Positions 33,202-43,235 are shown, numbered from the stretch's first letter. The stretch is DNA of 64,000 nucleotides from Devosia oryzisoli (GCF_014837245.1 NZ_JACYFU010000002.1:961089-1025088), one strand, 5' to 3'. Made by a program: numbers and translations. Notes: generated from the sequence alone by a model not told the origin.

Positions 33202-35981
33202 CGACGGACATCAACTTTGCTCCCGGTGAACTTGTCCGGGCGCGCGGTCGTGAGTGGGTGGTCCTCCCCGGCAGCTCGGACGACATCATGAGCCTGCGGC
33301 CGCTGGCCGGCAGCGAACGCGAGCTGCAGGTGCTCTCCCGATCGCTCGAGATCGACGGCATCACCAGCGCCACCTTTAAGCTTCCGACCGCCGATCGGGT
33401 CGGACCGCAGGACGAGGCCCTGCTGCTGCGTGACGCCTTCCAGATGTCGCTGCGGCGGGGTGCCGGCCCTTTCCGCAGCGCAGGCCGCATCAGTTTCGAG
33501 CCTCGGTCTTACCAGCTCGTACCGATGATGATGGGGCTGAAGCTCGATGTGGTCCGGCTGCTGATCGCAGACGACGTCGGTATCGGAAAGACCATCGAGG
33601 CCGGGCTGATTGCCCGCGAACTCTATGATCGGGGCGAGATCGAACGCCTCTCAGTCCTTTGCCCGCCCCATCTCGTGAAGCAGTGGGTCGACCAGCTCAG
33701 GACCAAGTTCCACCTTCCAGCGGTTGCGGTGACCCCCTCCTCGGCCAGTCGCCTCGAGCGCGGCCTGCCTATCAACGACAGCATTTTCCGGGCCCACTCC
33801 ATTACGGTAGTAAGCCTCGACTATGTGAAGTCGGATGCCCGGAGAGATCACTACGCCGAGTACTGCCCTGAACTCTGCATCGTCGATGAAGCGCACACTT
33901 GCGTCGCCTCCGAGGACAGCCATCAACGCTATCGCCTGGTGGAGCGCATCGCCGCCAAGGTTGACCGGCATCTGCTGCTGCTCACCGCCACCCCCCATAG
34001 CGGCGATGACGTGGCATACAGCAAGCTCCTCGGTCTGATCGACCCTTCCTTCCGCAATTTGATCGGCGATGCCGAACGCTGGAACCCGGAACTACGCGAC
34101 AGGCTGGCCGAACGATACGTCCAGCGCCGGCGCGTCGACATCGAGGCCTGGAACGAGGCCGGCGCCTTTCCCAAGCACGAAGTTGCGGTGCCCGATGCCA
34201 CCTACAAGTTGGCGGGCGATCATGAGGCCTTCCTCGAGCTGGCACTCGACTACTGCACGGCAACGGTCGAGCGGGCCGGTAGCGACGAGAAGCATCAGCG
34301 CCTTGCCTTTTGGGGCACTCTCGCGCTCATGCGGTGCGTGGGCTCCAGCCCCGCCGCGGCACTGCACGCCCTGACGACCCGTAGCGCCAACATGGGTGAC
34401 GAGCCGGACTCCTCATCGGTTCTCGACAATTTCGACGCGGACGGGGAGAACAACGACGTCGAACCGTCCCTCATCACCGACGATACAGACCTCGCCGCGC
34501 TGATTTCACTGGCCCAGACACTTGTCGCCCAGCCAGGTAAGGATCCCAAGGTGATGGCGCTCATCAAGCGGCTACGACCGATGATCGCCGAAGGGTTCAA
34601 GCCAATCATCTTCTGCCGATACATCTCGACCGCCAAGTGGGTTCGGGACGCCCTCGCCAAGGAGTTCAAGAAGCACCGGGTGGAGGTCGTTACCGGCGAA
34701 CTCGCCAGCGACGATCGCAGGGCGATCGTGGATGACATGGCCAGCGACGAGGCGCGCATCCTCGTGGCGACCGATTGCCTTTCAGAAGGCATCGACCTGC
34801 AAGAACTCTTCGACGCCGTCGTCCATTACGACCTGTCGTGGAACCCGACGCGCCATCAGCAGCGGAACGGCCGCGTCGATCGCTTCGGCCAGCTCAGCAA
34901 GATCGTGCGTTCGCTACTCGTCTATGGCGAGAACAATCCTGTCGATGGAGCGGTGCTCGAGGTGATCCTCCGCAAGGCCGAGAAGATCCAGAAGGCAACG
35001 GGCGTGCCGGTTCCCCTTCCGGACGACGACCGAAAGGTTACCCAAGCTGTGCTCAAGGCCCTGCTGCTGCGTCGGAAGAACGTCAGGGATGGGCGTGGTC
35101 GGCAAATGTCGCTTGATTTCGACGACGTGCCGCTGGTCAAGGAGATGGAGCAGAAGTGGCTCGACGCCGCAGAGCGTGAACGTGCCAACCGCACGGTCTT
35201 TGCCCAGCGCAGCCTCCGGCCAGAGGACGTCCGTCCGGAATGGGAGCGCACCAGGGGCATCCTCGGCCGTCCAGAAGAGATTGAGACCTTCGTCCGGCGC
35301 GGACTGGCCCGCCTCAACATCCCTCACGTCCAGCTCGATGGAGGTGGCATCCGCTTGGATGGCGCCAGGCTGCCGTCGACGATCGTCGATCGCATGGACA
35401 TCCCGGTCACCGGTACCGTCCGGCTGATCCCCGCAGGGGGCACCACCGACCACCTGCACCGGACCCACCCCCTGGTATCGGCTCTCGCGGACCTGCTCAT
35501 TGAGCGTTCGCTCGACACCATGGCGGATCCGGACGATCCGTCGATCCTTCCGCGCTCGGGCGCCTGGACCACCTCGGTGGTGAAACGCATCACCACCGTG
35601 CTGCTGCTCCGCATCCGGCACCAGATCGCGACCCAATCCGAGAGCGGGCTGCTGCTGGCCGAGGAAACCGATGCGATCGCTTTCGAAGGGGCCAATGACT
35701 TCCCCAGCCTGTTGGGCGTGGAGGCTAACGTCCTGCTGAGCGGCATTGCGACCCAGGAAACCTCGATGGCCGCCAAGGTACGCGAGGTCAGGACGGCCCT
35801 GTCCAGGATCGATGTTTGGCGCGGGGCCATCGAGGAACGGGCGCTCGATCGCTCCCGGGCATTGGTCGAAGATCACCGCCGCATCCGAGACGCGGTCAAG
35901 GGACGGGGCCGCATCGACGTATTCCCGGTGCTGCCGGTGGACATCATCGGCCTGTTTGTTCTCATGCCGGAGTTGGACTGA
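33198..35981 (+). CDS. SNF2/RapA-like helicase, DrmD-like
   Basis: A 927-residue SNF2-family ATPase. Motif I DDVGIGKTIEAGLIARELY lies near residues 118-136, the DEAH box IVDEAHTCVA near 227-236, and the C-terminal helicase block VATDCLSEGIDLQELFDAVVHYD...RVDRFGQ near 520-560. It overlaps both the upstream helicase (ATGA) and the downstream methylase (TGATG). DISARM class 1 (DrmD) and the RL-type restriction-like system both combine such a protein with an adenine methylase and a DUF1998 helicase. It is expected to translocate on invading DNA. Confidence 0.85.
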   Translation: MTTDINFAPGELVRARGREWVVLPGSSDDIMSLRPLAGSERELQVLSRSLEIDGITSATFKLPTADRVGPQDEALLLRDAFQMSLRRGAGPFRSAGRISFEPRSYQLVPMMMGLKLDVVRLLIADDVGIGKTIEAGLIARELYDRGEIERLSVLCPPHLVKQWVDQLRTKFHLPAVAVTPSSASRLERGLPINDSIFRAHSITVVSLDYVKSDARRDHYAEYCPELCIVDEAHTCVASEDSHQRYRLVERIAAKVDRHLLLLTATPHSGDDVAYSKLLGLIDPSFRNLIGDAERWNPELRDRLAERYVQRRRVDIEAWNEAGAFPKHEVAVPDATYKLAGDHEAFLELALDYCTATVERAGSDEKHQRLAFWGTLALMRCVGSSPAAALHALTTRSANMGDEPDSSSVLDNFDADGENNDVEPSLITDDTDLAALISLAQTLVAQPGKDPKVMALIKRLRPMIAEGFKPIIFCRYISTAKWVRDALAKEFKKHRVEVVTGELASDDRRAIVDDMASDEARILVATDCLSEGIDLQELFDAVVHYDLSWNPTRHQQRNGRVDRFGQLSKIVRSLLVYGENNPVDGAVLEVILRKAEKIQKATGVPVPLPDDDRKVTQAVLKALLLRRKNVRDGRGRQMSLDFDDVPLVKEMEQKWLDAAERERANRTVFAQRSLRPEDVRPEWERTRGILGRPEEIETFVRRGLARLNIPHVQLDGGGIRLDGARLPSTIVDRMDIPVTGTVRLIPAGGTTDHLHRTHPLVSALADLLIERSLDTMADPDDPSILPRSGAWTTSVVKRITTVLLLRIRHQIATQSESGLLLAEETDAIAFEGANDFPSLLGVEANVLLSGIATQETSMAAKVREVRTALSRIDVWRGAIEERALDRSRALVEDHRRIRDAVKGRGRIDVFPVLPVDIIGLFVLMPELD

Positions 35982-38900
35982 TGGCGGCGCGTGCTGAGTC
36001 CAGAATCTCTTTTGCCAGTATCCGTGTCGAGGGCAGCCTGCTGCTGCCAGATGTCGTTGCCAAGGTCGCTGCCGGCACTGCGCCGGAGCAGAGCGACAGC
36101 AGCTACGAGATCTTGCCGGGCCTGCAGCTGCGAGCGGACATTGCCCGTTTCTGGCAGGTTGCGCGTACCCTATGGGCCCGCTTGGAGGACGGTCGTGCGG
36201 GAGCCAATCCGGTGGCAGTGCGGATGGCTTTCGCCCGCGACGTATTGACCAAGGTTCTCGGCTTCGAGTTTGACGATGGTGGCGATCGATCCAAGAGCGG
36301 GTTTCAGTCCGCTGCTGCCAAGAACGGTAGCGTTCTGCTGGTCATCTCCGGGGATGGCGGGGTCGACGAGGTCCGGTCCATCACCGCCTCTTCCGGAAAG
36401 CCGATCCGCAAGACTCCAACGGCTTGGCTGCAGCAACAGTTGAACAGTACCGACAAGGCATTGTGGGGCATCGCGGTCGACGGGATGCGGCTTCGCCTCC
36501 TTCGCGACAACGAAAGCCTCACCAGGCCGGCAATGATCGAGGTTGATCTCGACAAGATCTTTCGCGAGGGCTTGCATGACGAGTTCAACGTGTTCTGGCT
36601 CTTGTGCCACCATACCCGGTTCGGCCGCGGCGACGGCAATCCCGAGGATTGTCCGCTAGAGCACTGGCGCAACCAGGGCCGGACCGAAGGTGTCACAGCT
36701 CGCGACCGTTTGCGCGACGGGGTAGAGAGAGCCCTCTTCCATTTCGGCACCGGACTTCTGGAACATCCAGGTAATCATCTTCTGCGTCAGCGACTTCTCG
36801 GTAATGGTGGCGAAACGGCCGAGATGCTTGCCGTCCAGGACTTCCACAAGGAGCTGCTCCGCTTCGTCTACCGGCTCATCTTCCTGATGACCGCGGAGGA
36901 CCGCGGCGTGCTCCTCGACGGCAAGGCGGCTGCGGAAGCCCAAGACCTCTTCCGCCGCGGGTACAGCACGGATCTGTTGCGGGAGCGGAGCCGGCTTCGT
37001 GCCGCCTGGGACCGCCATCAGGACGCCTACCACGGCATCCGCGTGCTGGTTCGCGCAGCTGCATCCGGCGAGCCGCGCTTGGGCATTCCGGCCTTGGGGG
37101 GCATCTTCGCACCGGAGCAGTGCCCCAATATCGAGGAGCTACCGATCCTCAACGAGCGATTCCTGCAGGGCCTTTTCCATCTGAGCTGGATGGAACACGA
37201 CAAGGCGCTCGTCCGGGTGAACTGGCGTGATATGGAGACGGAGGAATTGGGCTCCGTTTACGAGAGCCTCCTCGAATTGACCCCGGCGATCAGCGAGAAC
37301 GCGGGCCGCTTCTATTTCGTCAACGGGGAAGGCGACGAGACGGCCGAGCGCCAGGGTGTCAGCCTCAAGGGCAACTCCCGGAAGACGACTAGCAGCTACT
37401 ACACTCCGGACACCCTGGTTCAGTTTCTTCTGGACCGCACTCTGGATCCGGTGATCGATCGAACTGTCGCAGAAAACCCGGGTGAGCCGGAAGCGCTGCT
37501 AAAGCTCGACATCATTGATCCTTCATGTGGGTCGGGTCACTTCTTGCTCGGTGCCGCACGCCGTGTCGCGAACAAGCTGGCTGAACTCAGGACAGAGGGG
37601 TCGGCCACTGAGTCCGATTACCGGCATGCTATGCGGGACGTCATCACCAACTGCATCTACGGCGTAGATCGAAACGAATTCGCTGTGGAACTATGCCGGG
37701 TCGCGATGTGGCTGGAGTCGGTGGATCCAGGCAGGCCTCTGGGCTTCCTCAACAACCGGATTGTCCTTGGCGACGCTCTTGTTGGGCTACTCAGTCCGGA
37801 ACTGATGAGAGTCGGTGTTCCGAACGAAGCCTATGACGCCCTTGAGGGCGACGACAAAGACGTTTGCCGCGACTTGAAACGCTGGAACAGAGAGTTCCGA
37901 GAAGGCAAGTTCGCCACGGGAATGTACCAAGAATACGTCATCCCACCGCAGTTGGTGGAAGCTGCGAACGACCTCATCCGAATGCCGGACGGAACGCTGG
38001 AGGATATCCAGGCCCAAGAGGAAGCATTTCGGACGCTTGTCGAGTCCGATCCCTGGAGAAGGTACGACAGGGCGTCGGATGCGTTCGTATCCGCCTTCTT
38101 CACCCCGAAGACTGGATCAGTGTCTGTTGCTGACACCCACGGCATCCCCACCACGGATACTGTCTGGCGCGCGATCAGAGACGATGAGGCGGACTTCCAG
38201 AACACTGCTGCGAAAGCCAAGGCTTTCCACTGGTATCTGGCATTCCCCCATGTGTTTGACCGCGGCGGCTTTGATGTCGTCGTCGGCAACCCGCCTTGGG
38301 ACACGATGAGCCCGGACGCAAAGGAGTTCTTCTCCATTTACGACTCGGGCATTCGCTTCATGTCGCCTCAGGATCAGGACCAGCGTGTCGCGGAGCTGAA
38401 GGCAGTTCCCGGTGTTGAGGCAGGGTGGAACGCCTACTGCCGGCATCTATATGCAAGTGCGGCCTTCTTCAAGAAGAGCGGGCGATACAAGCTCTTTGCC
38501 GAGGGCAACCTCGGCAAAGGAGACTTCAACATCTACCGCATGTTTGTGGAACTCGCCCTCAATCTGGTTAAGCCAGGCGGGCGGGTAGCTCAATTCGTGC
38601 CCGAAAACCTCTACAATGGTGCAAACGCGGCTGCGATCAGAAAGCACCTTTTCGACCATTTCACCCTGGACGCCCTTGTAGGGTTTGAGAACACTAAGCG
38701 GGTCTGGTTTGACATAGATACCAGAGCCAAGTTCTGCCTCTATGTCGCTTCGCCTGCAGGACGCACTGCCGAATTCCCCGCAGCATTCGGCATCAACAGC
38801 CGGGAAAAGCTCGCCGACCTGAAGGAAGGTCTCCCCTTTGAGATCCCGGTCGAACTGGTGCGGGAATTCAGTCCTGATGCAATGGCGGTCGCGGAGATCG

Positions 38901-39886
38901 TACACAAGTCCGACATCGTCATTGCGCGCAAGCTGTACGCCAGATTTCCCAAGTTCGGAGAAGACATCGAAGGGCTGCCTCGTCGAGAGTATTCCCGAGA
39001 AATCGACATGGGGAACGATCGCGAGGATTTCTCCGCTGAGCAGGGTGGAATTCCGCTCTACGAGGGGAGGATGGTTGAAGCATTCGACCACCGTGCCAAG
39101 GCCTATGTCTCCGGTCGCGGTAGAGCCGCCGTCTGGCGTGAATTGCCGTTCGGGTCCGGCGACAAGGCGATCGCTCCCCAATGGCGGATCAGTGAGGAAG
39201 TTATCCCGCAGAAGATAGGAACTCGGTGGCAGCGGTATCGTATTGGCTTCTGCGATGTGGCCAGCCCCACCAATCAGCGTGCGCTAGTCGCAGCACTAAT
39301 CCCGCCTGATGTAATATGCGGTGACAAAGTCCCGACTCTCGAAGTCGGCAATGGATTGCCAGAGCTACATTTGCTGCTTCTCGCCGTTATGAATTCATTC
39401 TGCCTTGATTTCGTGGCCCGTAAGAAGGTGGCACTCAAGATGGCTTTCAATGTCGTTGATAGCCTGCCCCTGCCCAGGGAATACCTGGCCACGCCGACAG
39501 AACGGGCAATAGTTCAACGATCTCTGCTGCTTGCCGCAACCGGACCTGAAATGGACAGATTCTGGCGCCAATCTGCCCCTTTGGTCGGCCTAGACCCAGC
39601 TGTCCATAGTCCTGAAGAGGCCCCCGAAAAACGGCACCATCTGCGCACCGAACTCGACGTTCTAGTGGCTCGGGACCTCTACGGTCTGTCTAGGGATGAA
39701 ATGGCTTTCATCCTGGATCCCGCAGACGTGCTTGGGTCAGGGTGCGAGTTTGAGACTTTCGGTGCTCTTAAGCGGGCAGAGGCCAGACAATTCGGTCACT
39801 TCCTCACACGCGACCTGATCCTGAGCGCTTGGAACAGTCCGATACTTCCGGTGGGAGCGGAAAATCGGGCAGTAGAACTCGTTTGA
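35981..39886 (+). CDS. Eco57I/PglX-class N6-adenine DNA methyltransferase (DrmMI-like)
   Basis: A 1301-residue protein. The SAM-binding motif DPSCGSGHFLLGA is near residues 512-524 and the catalytic NPPW motif (VVVGNPPWDT) near 765-775, defining a gamma-class adenine methylase. The N-terminal 500 residues contain no clear nuclease motif; the C-terminal 450 residues probably hold target recognition. The start ATG 35981 shares a base with the SNF2 stop. Within the operon it would mark self DNA, or act in sensing as in BREX and DISARM. It is followed after 13 bp by an HNH nuclease gene. Confidence 0.87.
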   Translation: MAARAESRISFASIRVEGSLLLPDVVAKVAAGTAPEQSDSSYEILPGLQLRADIARFWQVARTLWARLEDGRAGANPVAVRMAFARDVLTKVLGFEFDDGGDRSKSGFQSAAAKNGSVLLVISGDGGVDEVRSITASSGKPIRKTPTAWLQQQLNSTDKALWGIAVDGMRLRLLRDNESLTRPAMIEVDLDKIFREGLHDEFNVFWLLCHHTRFGRGDGNPEDCPLEHWRNQGRTEGVTARDRLRDGVERALFHFGTGLLEHPGNHLLRQRLLGNGGETAEMLAVQDFHKELLRFVYRLIFLMTAEDRGVLLDGKAAAEAQDLFRRGYSTDLLRERSRLRAAWDRHQDAYHGIRVLVRAAASGEPRLGIPALGGIFAPEQCPNIEELPILNERFLQGLFHLSWMEHDKALVRVNWRDMETEELGSVYESLLELTPAISENAGRFYFVNGEGDETAERQGVSLKGNSRKTTSSYYTPDTLVQFLLDRTLDPVIDRTVAENPGEPEALLKLDIIDPSCGSGHFLLGAARRVANKLAELRTEGSATESDYRHAMRDVITNCIYGVDRNEFAVELCRVAMWLESVDPGRPLGFLNNRIVLGDALVGLLSPELMRVGVPNEAYDALEGDDKDVCRDLKRWNREFREGKFATGMYQEYVIPPQLVEAANDLIRMPDGTLEDIQAQEEAFRTLVESDPWRRYDRASDAFVSAFFTPKTGSVSVADTHGIPTTDTVWRAIRDDEADFQNTAAKAKAFHWYLAFPHVFDRGGFDVVVGNPPWDTMSPDAKEFFSIYDSGIRFMSPQDQDQRVAELKAVPGVEAGWNAYCRHLYASAAFFKKSGRYKLFAEGNLGKGDFNIYRMFVELALNLVKPGGRVAQFVPENLYNGANAAAIRKHLFDHFTLDALVGFENTKRVWFDIDTRAKFCLYVASPAGRTAEFPAAFGINSREKLADLKEGLPFEIPVELVREFSPDAMAVAEIVHKSDIVIARKLYARFPKFGEDIEGLPRREYSREIDMGNDREDFSAEQGGIPLYEGRMVEAFDHRAKAYVSGRGRAAVWRELPFGSGDKAIAPQWRISEEVIPQKIGTRWQRYRIGFCDVASPTNQRALVAALIPPDVICGDKVPTLEVGNGLPELHLLLLAVMNSFCLDFVARKKVALKMAFNVVDSLPLPREYLATPTERAIVQRSLLLAATGPEMDRFWRQSAPLVGLDPAVHSPEEAPEKRHHLRTELDVLVARDLYGLSRDEMAFILDPADVLGSGCEFETFGALKRAEARQFGHFLTRDLILSAWNSPILPVGAENRAVELV

Positions 39887-39899
39887 GAATTTAGACTGG

Positions 39900-40637
39900 A
39901 TGCTCCGTTCCGAACGCAACCTCGTTGAGCACATCGCCAACCAGCGCGGATACGACCTCGCTCAGCAGAGTGAGGCTGGCGAACTCTTGCTAAGAAGCTC
40001 ACTCGTGCCTGGAGAGGTGCGGGTGTCCAGCGCCGGCAACGAACGGTTCCGTCTGTGTTTCAACCTCCCTGCCGTAGATAAGGAGATCCGGCGCGAATTC
40101 ACGGAGCACCTAATGGAGAACGAGCTCGTCACTAGGGAGACTGGACTTTACACGATACTTGGGCGGGCATTCGAGCTCTCGGCGGCACTGCCAAGCGAAC
40201 CGCTTCGACGTTTTCATCAAGCGATCGGCAATCTCCCTAGCACCGAAAGGCACCTGCTAACGCTTCAGCGCGTTGGCCAAGACATCTTTCGGGGAGCGCT
40301 AGAGCAGTACTGGGGCAATAGGTGCGCGATTACCAATGTGGGTGACCGCGAGCTACTGCGGGCCAGCCACATCAAGCCTTGGGCTCAGTGCGCGTCAGAC
40401 GAAGAGCGCCTGGACGTATTCAACGGCATTCTCCTCGCCGCTCATCTGGACGCCGCATTCGACAAGCACTTGATGACAATCAGTTCTGACGGGTTAGTGC
40501 AGTTTTCCCCAAGGCTCAGCCAAGAGGCGTTAGGCGTGTTGAATCCGGGCGGAGGTCCCTTGGTAGTCGCGGTTGCTCCGAGCCACCAAAGGTATCTGGC
40601 AGAACATCGAGAGACGTTCTTGCGGGCCATGGTGTAG
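39900..40637 (+). CDS. HNH endonuclease
   Basis: A 245-residue protein with an HNH_2-type nuclease domain near residues 137-195: NRCAITNV, then ASHIKPWA, FNGILLAAHLDAAFDKHLMTI. The first 130 residues are of unknown function. The gene begins 13 bp after the methylase and occupies the place where DISARM operons usually have the phospholipase-D-like drmC. It is likely the nuclease arm of the operon. Confidence 0.87.
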   Translation: MLRSERNLVEHIANQRGYDLAQQSEAGELLLRSSLVPGEVRVSSAGNERFRLCFNLPAVDKEIRREFTEHLMENELVTRETGLYTILGRAFELSAALPSEPLRRFHQAIGNLPSTERHLLTLQRVGQDIFRGALEQYWGNRCAITNVGDRELLRASHIKPWAQCASDEERLDVFNGILLAAHLDAAFDKHLMTISSDGLVQFSPRLSQEALGVLNPGGGPLVVAVAPSHQRYLAEHRETFLRAMV

Positions 40638-40652
40638 ACGGAGAGCTCGGCC

Positions 40653-41177
40653 ATGTCACAGATTCTCGTCGGGTCAACGGCGGATGCTGACCAACTGCTT
40701 CATCGGATCCAACTGTCCGCAAAACGCGCCCACGACTGGATAGCAGCGCAATCTGGCGACCCTCTCGACATGCTGAAAAGCATGAAGTTCCAGCCGGTCG
40801 GCTTCCACCCGGTGGAAGACAGGGCGCTGAACGTGGTCGAGCAGATCAACCAGACCTGGACCTATTACGTGGCAGCCACAGCCGCCAAGCAGTTGCTGGA
40901 ACTCCACCCCGATGTCGGCGGCTTCCACTTGGCACCGGGCGCCCACGCCTCCCGGGAGCTCGACATCATGAGCGATGCCCCCGGAGTAGTCGGCGCTGAG
41001 ACCTTCGCGGCCGTCGACCCCCGGAACAACCGCAAGCTCTTTCTGGATCTCCAGAAGATGGCCGCACGAACCGAACGTCACCGGTACGTTTTCTTCATGT
41101 CGCCTCTTTATCCGGACGCCGGCCGACAGGTGAGGCTGGAGCGAGACGGCGTGGAAGTCTGGTCACTGCCGTTCTAG
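40653..41177 (+). CDS. Unknown protein at the end of the DISARM-like operon, possibly nuclease-like
   Basis: A 174-residue protein with a GGAG ribosome site 15 bp after the HNH gene. I do not recognise the family. A helical first half is followed by SRELDIMSD...VGAETFAAVDPRNNRKLFLDL, where an Asp, a Glu and a Lys are spaced in a way that could be a PD-(D/E)xK nuclease core, but this is weak. Its tight spacing says it works with the four upstream genes. Confidence 0.65.
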   Translation: MSQILVGSTADADQLLHRIQLSAKRAHDWIAAQSGDPLDMLKSMKFQPVGFHPVEDRALNVVEQINQTWTYYVAATAAKQLLELHPDVGGFHLAPGAHASRELDIMSDAPGVVGAETFAAVDPRNNRKLFLDLQKMAARTERHRYVFFMSPLYPDAGRQVRLERDGVEVWSLPF

Positions 41178-41187
41178 GCGTGGATGA

Positions 41188-42471
41188 TCACTCCACCGAG
41201 TACACTGGCTGGTAGATCTCCTTCGGCGTCTTCCAGGCTCGGAAAAAGTCGAGCGGATCCACGGTTCCCATGAACTCACGTGCCATTTGGAGCCGCTCCA
41301 GCATGTCGGAGCGTTGCTCCTCCGGCAGTTTGTCGATCGACCGAGACAACTCCTCGAAGAACCGCTCAACAGCCATGCGGTCAGCCCAGCGGGTGATAAC
41401 GCCTCCGAGGCCCTCCTGGCTCTGCTTGACCGATTCCGCCACCCGTCTGCGGTCGTCCTCCCGTTTTCGCCGCTCCTCCGCGGCAATCCATTCCTGACGC
41501 CGGATCTCTGCCTGTCGCCGGGCCTCCTCAACCAGGGCCTGTACCTCTGGCACGGCCCTGCGGATCTCGCCAGCAATGCGACCCAGCATGCCATCTATGG
41601 TTGTGCTGCCTTTTTCCTGCCAGGTCTTGGACCACTGCACCCCATCGGTGGAGAAGGCAGTCACCCGGAATCGCCCGATGGGCAACTCCCTGGTAGTGGT
41701 CCAGGTGTGCTGGTGGCGGTACATCCGCAGATTGGCCTGGTATTCGGTCTCCCGGATGTAATTGCCACCGACATACCGCAGCAGCACCTCACCCGACATT
41801 TCCATCACGGTGACGCCGAGCGCGACATCCGGGAAGTGGGCAATGGTTGGCCTCATGGGCGACCAAACTCCGCTCCCGTAGTAGGCGCGCTGACGGTCTT
41901 CCTTCGGGTGTTCCCGTTCGTCCAACGTGATGCCGTACCACCCGTGACCCCCGGTTCCAATCATCACCCGCGCGCCCACAGCCTCGAGCTCCTGGTAGAG
42001 TCGGTTCGCGACATCCAAGGCGCGCTCGATCTGGTCGTCCGAGGCCACCACGTACGGCAAGAGCTTCTTGTAGGGTTTCAGGTAACCGCCGTTGTCGACG
42101 GGTCGCGATCGACGGAATTCCGCCAGCGCACCTCGGATCAGCGGATGAACTCCCTCTGAGGGTTTGCCACGCTTCTTCGGCCGGCCGGGACCAAGAGCTG
42201 ACTGCCGGACTGGCCTCGGCGGCGCCTGGCGCGGCAACGGACCACCTTTTTCGTCCCAGGAGGTCTGATCACCTGAAAGGGCTTCCGGCAGAGTCTCGGC
42301 AGGGGCCGCCTTCCCGACTGCTAACTTCTGCCAGTAGCCTCGCGGCGGCCGAGGGACGTTCAGGACATCACAGACCCTCGCCAGATAGGTTCCGGAAACG
42401 CCGTAGCGCTCGGCAACCTTGATCATCGGCTCGGACCAGACCTGATCATAGAGTTGTTCGCGGGTGACCAT
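41188..42471 (-). CDS. Unknown protein with N-terminal helix-turn-helix (TREQLYDQVWSEPM family)
   Basis: A 427-residue protein. The first 50 residues (VTREQLYDQVWSEPMIKVAERYGVS...VPRPPRGYWQKLAVGK) are a conserved module seen in many bacterial hypothetical proteins and resemble a helix-turn-helix that reads a specific site. The middle is beta-rich and Gly/Trp-rich, and the C-terminus has a long charged coiled coil (about 310-400). The ATG at 42471 is used; a longer open frame upstream lies within the divergent gene and intergenic region. It converges on the DISARM-like operon with a 10-bp gap. Confidence 0.7.
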   Translation of the reverse strand: MVTREQLYDQVWSEPMIKVAERYGVSGTYLARVCDVLNVPRPPRGYWQKLAVGKAAPAETLPEALSGDQTSWDEKGGPLPRQAPPRPVRQSALGPGRPKKRGKPSEGVHPLIRGALAEFRRSRPVDNGGYLKPYKKLLPYVVASDDQIERALDVANRLYQELEAVGARVMIGTGGHGWYGITLDEREHPKEDRQRAYYGSGVWSPMRPTIAHFPDVALGVTVMEMSGEVLLRYVGGNYIRETEYQANLRMYRHQHTWTTTRELPIGRFRVTAFSTDGVQWSKTWQEKGSTTIDGMLGRIAGEIRRAVPEVQALVEEARRQAEIRRQEWIAAEERRKREDDRRRVAESVKQSQEGLGGVITRWADRMAVERFFEELSRSIDKLPEEQRSDMLERLQMAREFMGTVDPLDFFRAWKTPKEIYQPVYSVE

Positions 42472-42534
42472 GTAGAGATCGTAACCGAGTCGCAGTCCAC
42501 CTATACTGTACGAGTCGTCAGCGAACTGAAGCGA

Positions 42535-42906
42535 ATGGTCTTGCACAACGATCAACCTCCGGCCCAATTCTCGGCAAGAATGGCCAATGGTGAGTTGGCC
42601 TGGCCGGTGGCTGAGGCCAACGGGGTCAGTCTTGGTGTCTTCTGCTATCGGTTGAACTTGGGCTGGTCTGGGGAGAAAGCGGCGACCCATCCCGCCCCAC
42701 CAGCGAAAAGGAGGTCGCCACCTCAACGGCCATCCCTGAAGTTATCGACCCTATTGGCCGACGGCCAGCCCGCCTGGCCAGTTGCTCAGGCCAGAGGTGT
42801 GAGCGAGGCCTTGTTCTATTCGCGGCTGAAGAAGGGGATGACCCCAGACGAGGTGGTCTCTACCCCGGTGAGGCCGCGGGGCTGGAACGGCCGAAGAACG
42901 GGTTAG
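42535..42906 (+). CDS. Small protein with two AWPVA...GVS repeats, unknown function
   Basis: A 123-residue protein. Two related segments, ANGELAWPVAEANGVSLGVFCYRLNLGWS and DGQPAWPVAQARGVSEALFYSRLKKGMT, are each about 30 residues long and look like helix-turn-helix units (helix, GVS turn, helix). Two tandem units suggest DNA binding. It diverges from the 41188-42471 gene with about 63 bp between starts, so it may regulate that gene. It ends just before an internal right-end-like repeat block. Confidence 0.6.
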   Translation: MVLHNDQPPAQFSARMANGELAWPVAEANGVSLGVFCYRLNLGWSGEKAATHPAPPAKRRSPPQRPSLKLSTLLADGQPAWPVAQARGVSEALFYSRLKKGMTPDEVVSTPVRPRGWNGRRTG

Positions 42907-42937
42907 TGGGGAAGTAAGGGGCAAGCCAACCGGAGAT

Positions 42938-42984
42938 CGACCCAAGAATTTTTGGAATCGACCCGCACATGATTTGGCCCGACA
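42938..42984. repeat. Internal right-end-like block of the transposon family
   Basis: This block is nearly identical to the true right end at 45534-45581: two inverted TnsB-type repeats (42938-42955 and 42959-42977) followed by TTGGCCCGACA ending in ACA at 42984. No ACCAC follows; the next bases are TGAAG. It is most likely the right end of an earlier or alternative version of the element. Confidence 0.8.
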
Positions 42985-43235
42985 TGAAGCCTACAGCGCT
43001 TCGCTTTCCTGCTTACCTGCTTCCATCAGCCGTAAGCCCGCATTTACGCCGATGATCAGGATCAAGTCATCTTCGGTCCAAAACCTCCCGCCGAGGAGGA
43101 TCAGCTGTGGTGTCGGGAGGGCACGCGGTGCCTCCCTGCTGCGTCCAGGTGAAGATCTCATTCAGTTCCGTCGGATAGGTCCCGGCCTCGGCGGGCACGC
43201 CGAAAAAGAGCTTCGCAACCACTACGGCTTTCAAC

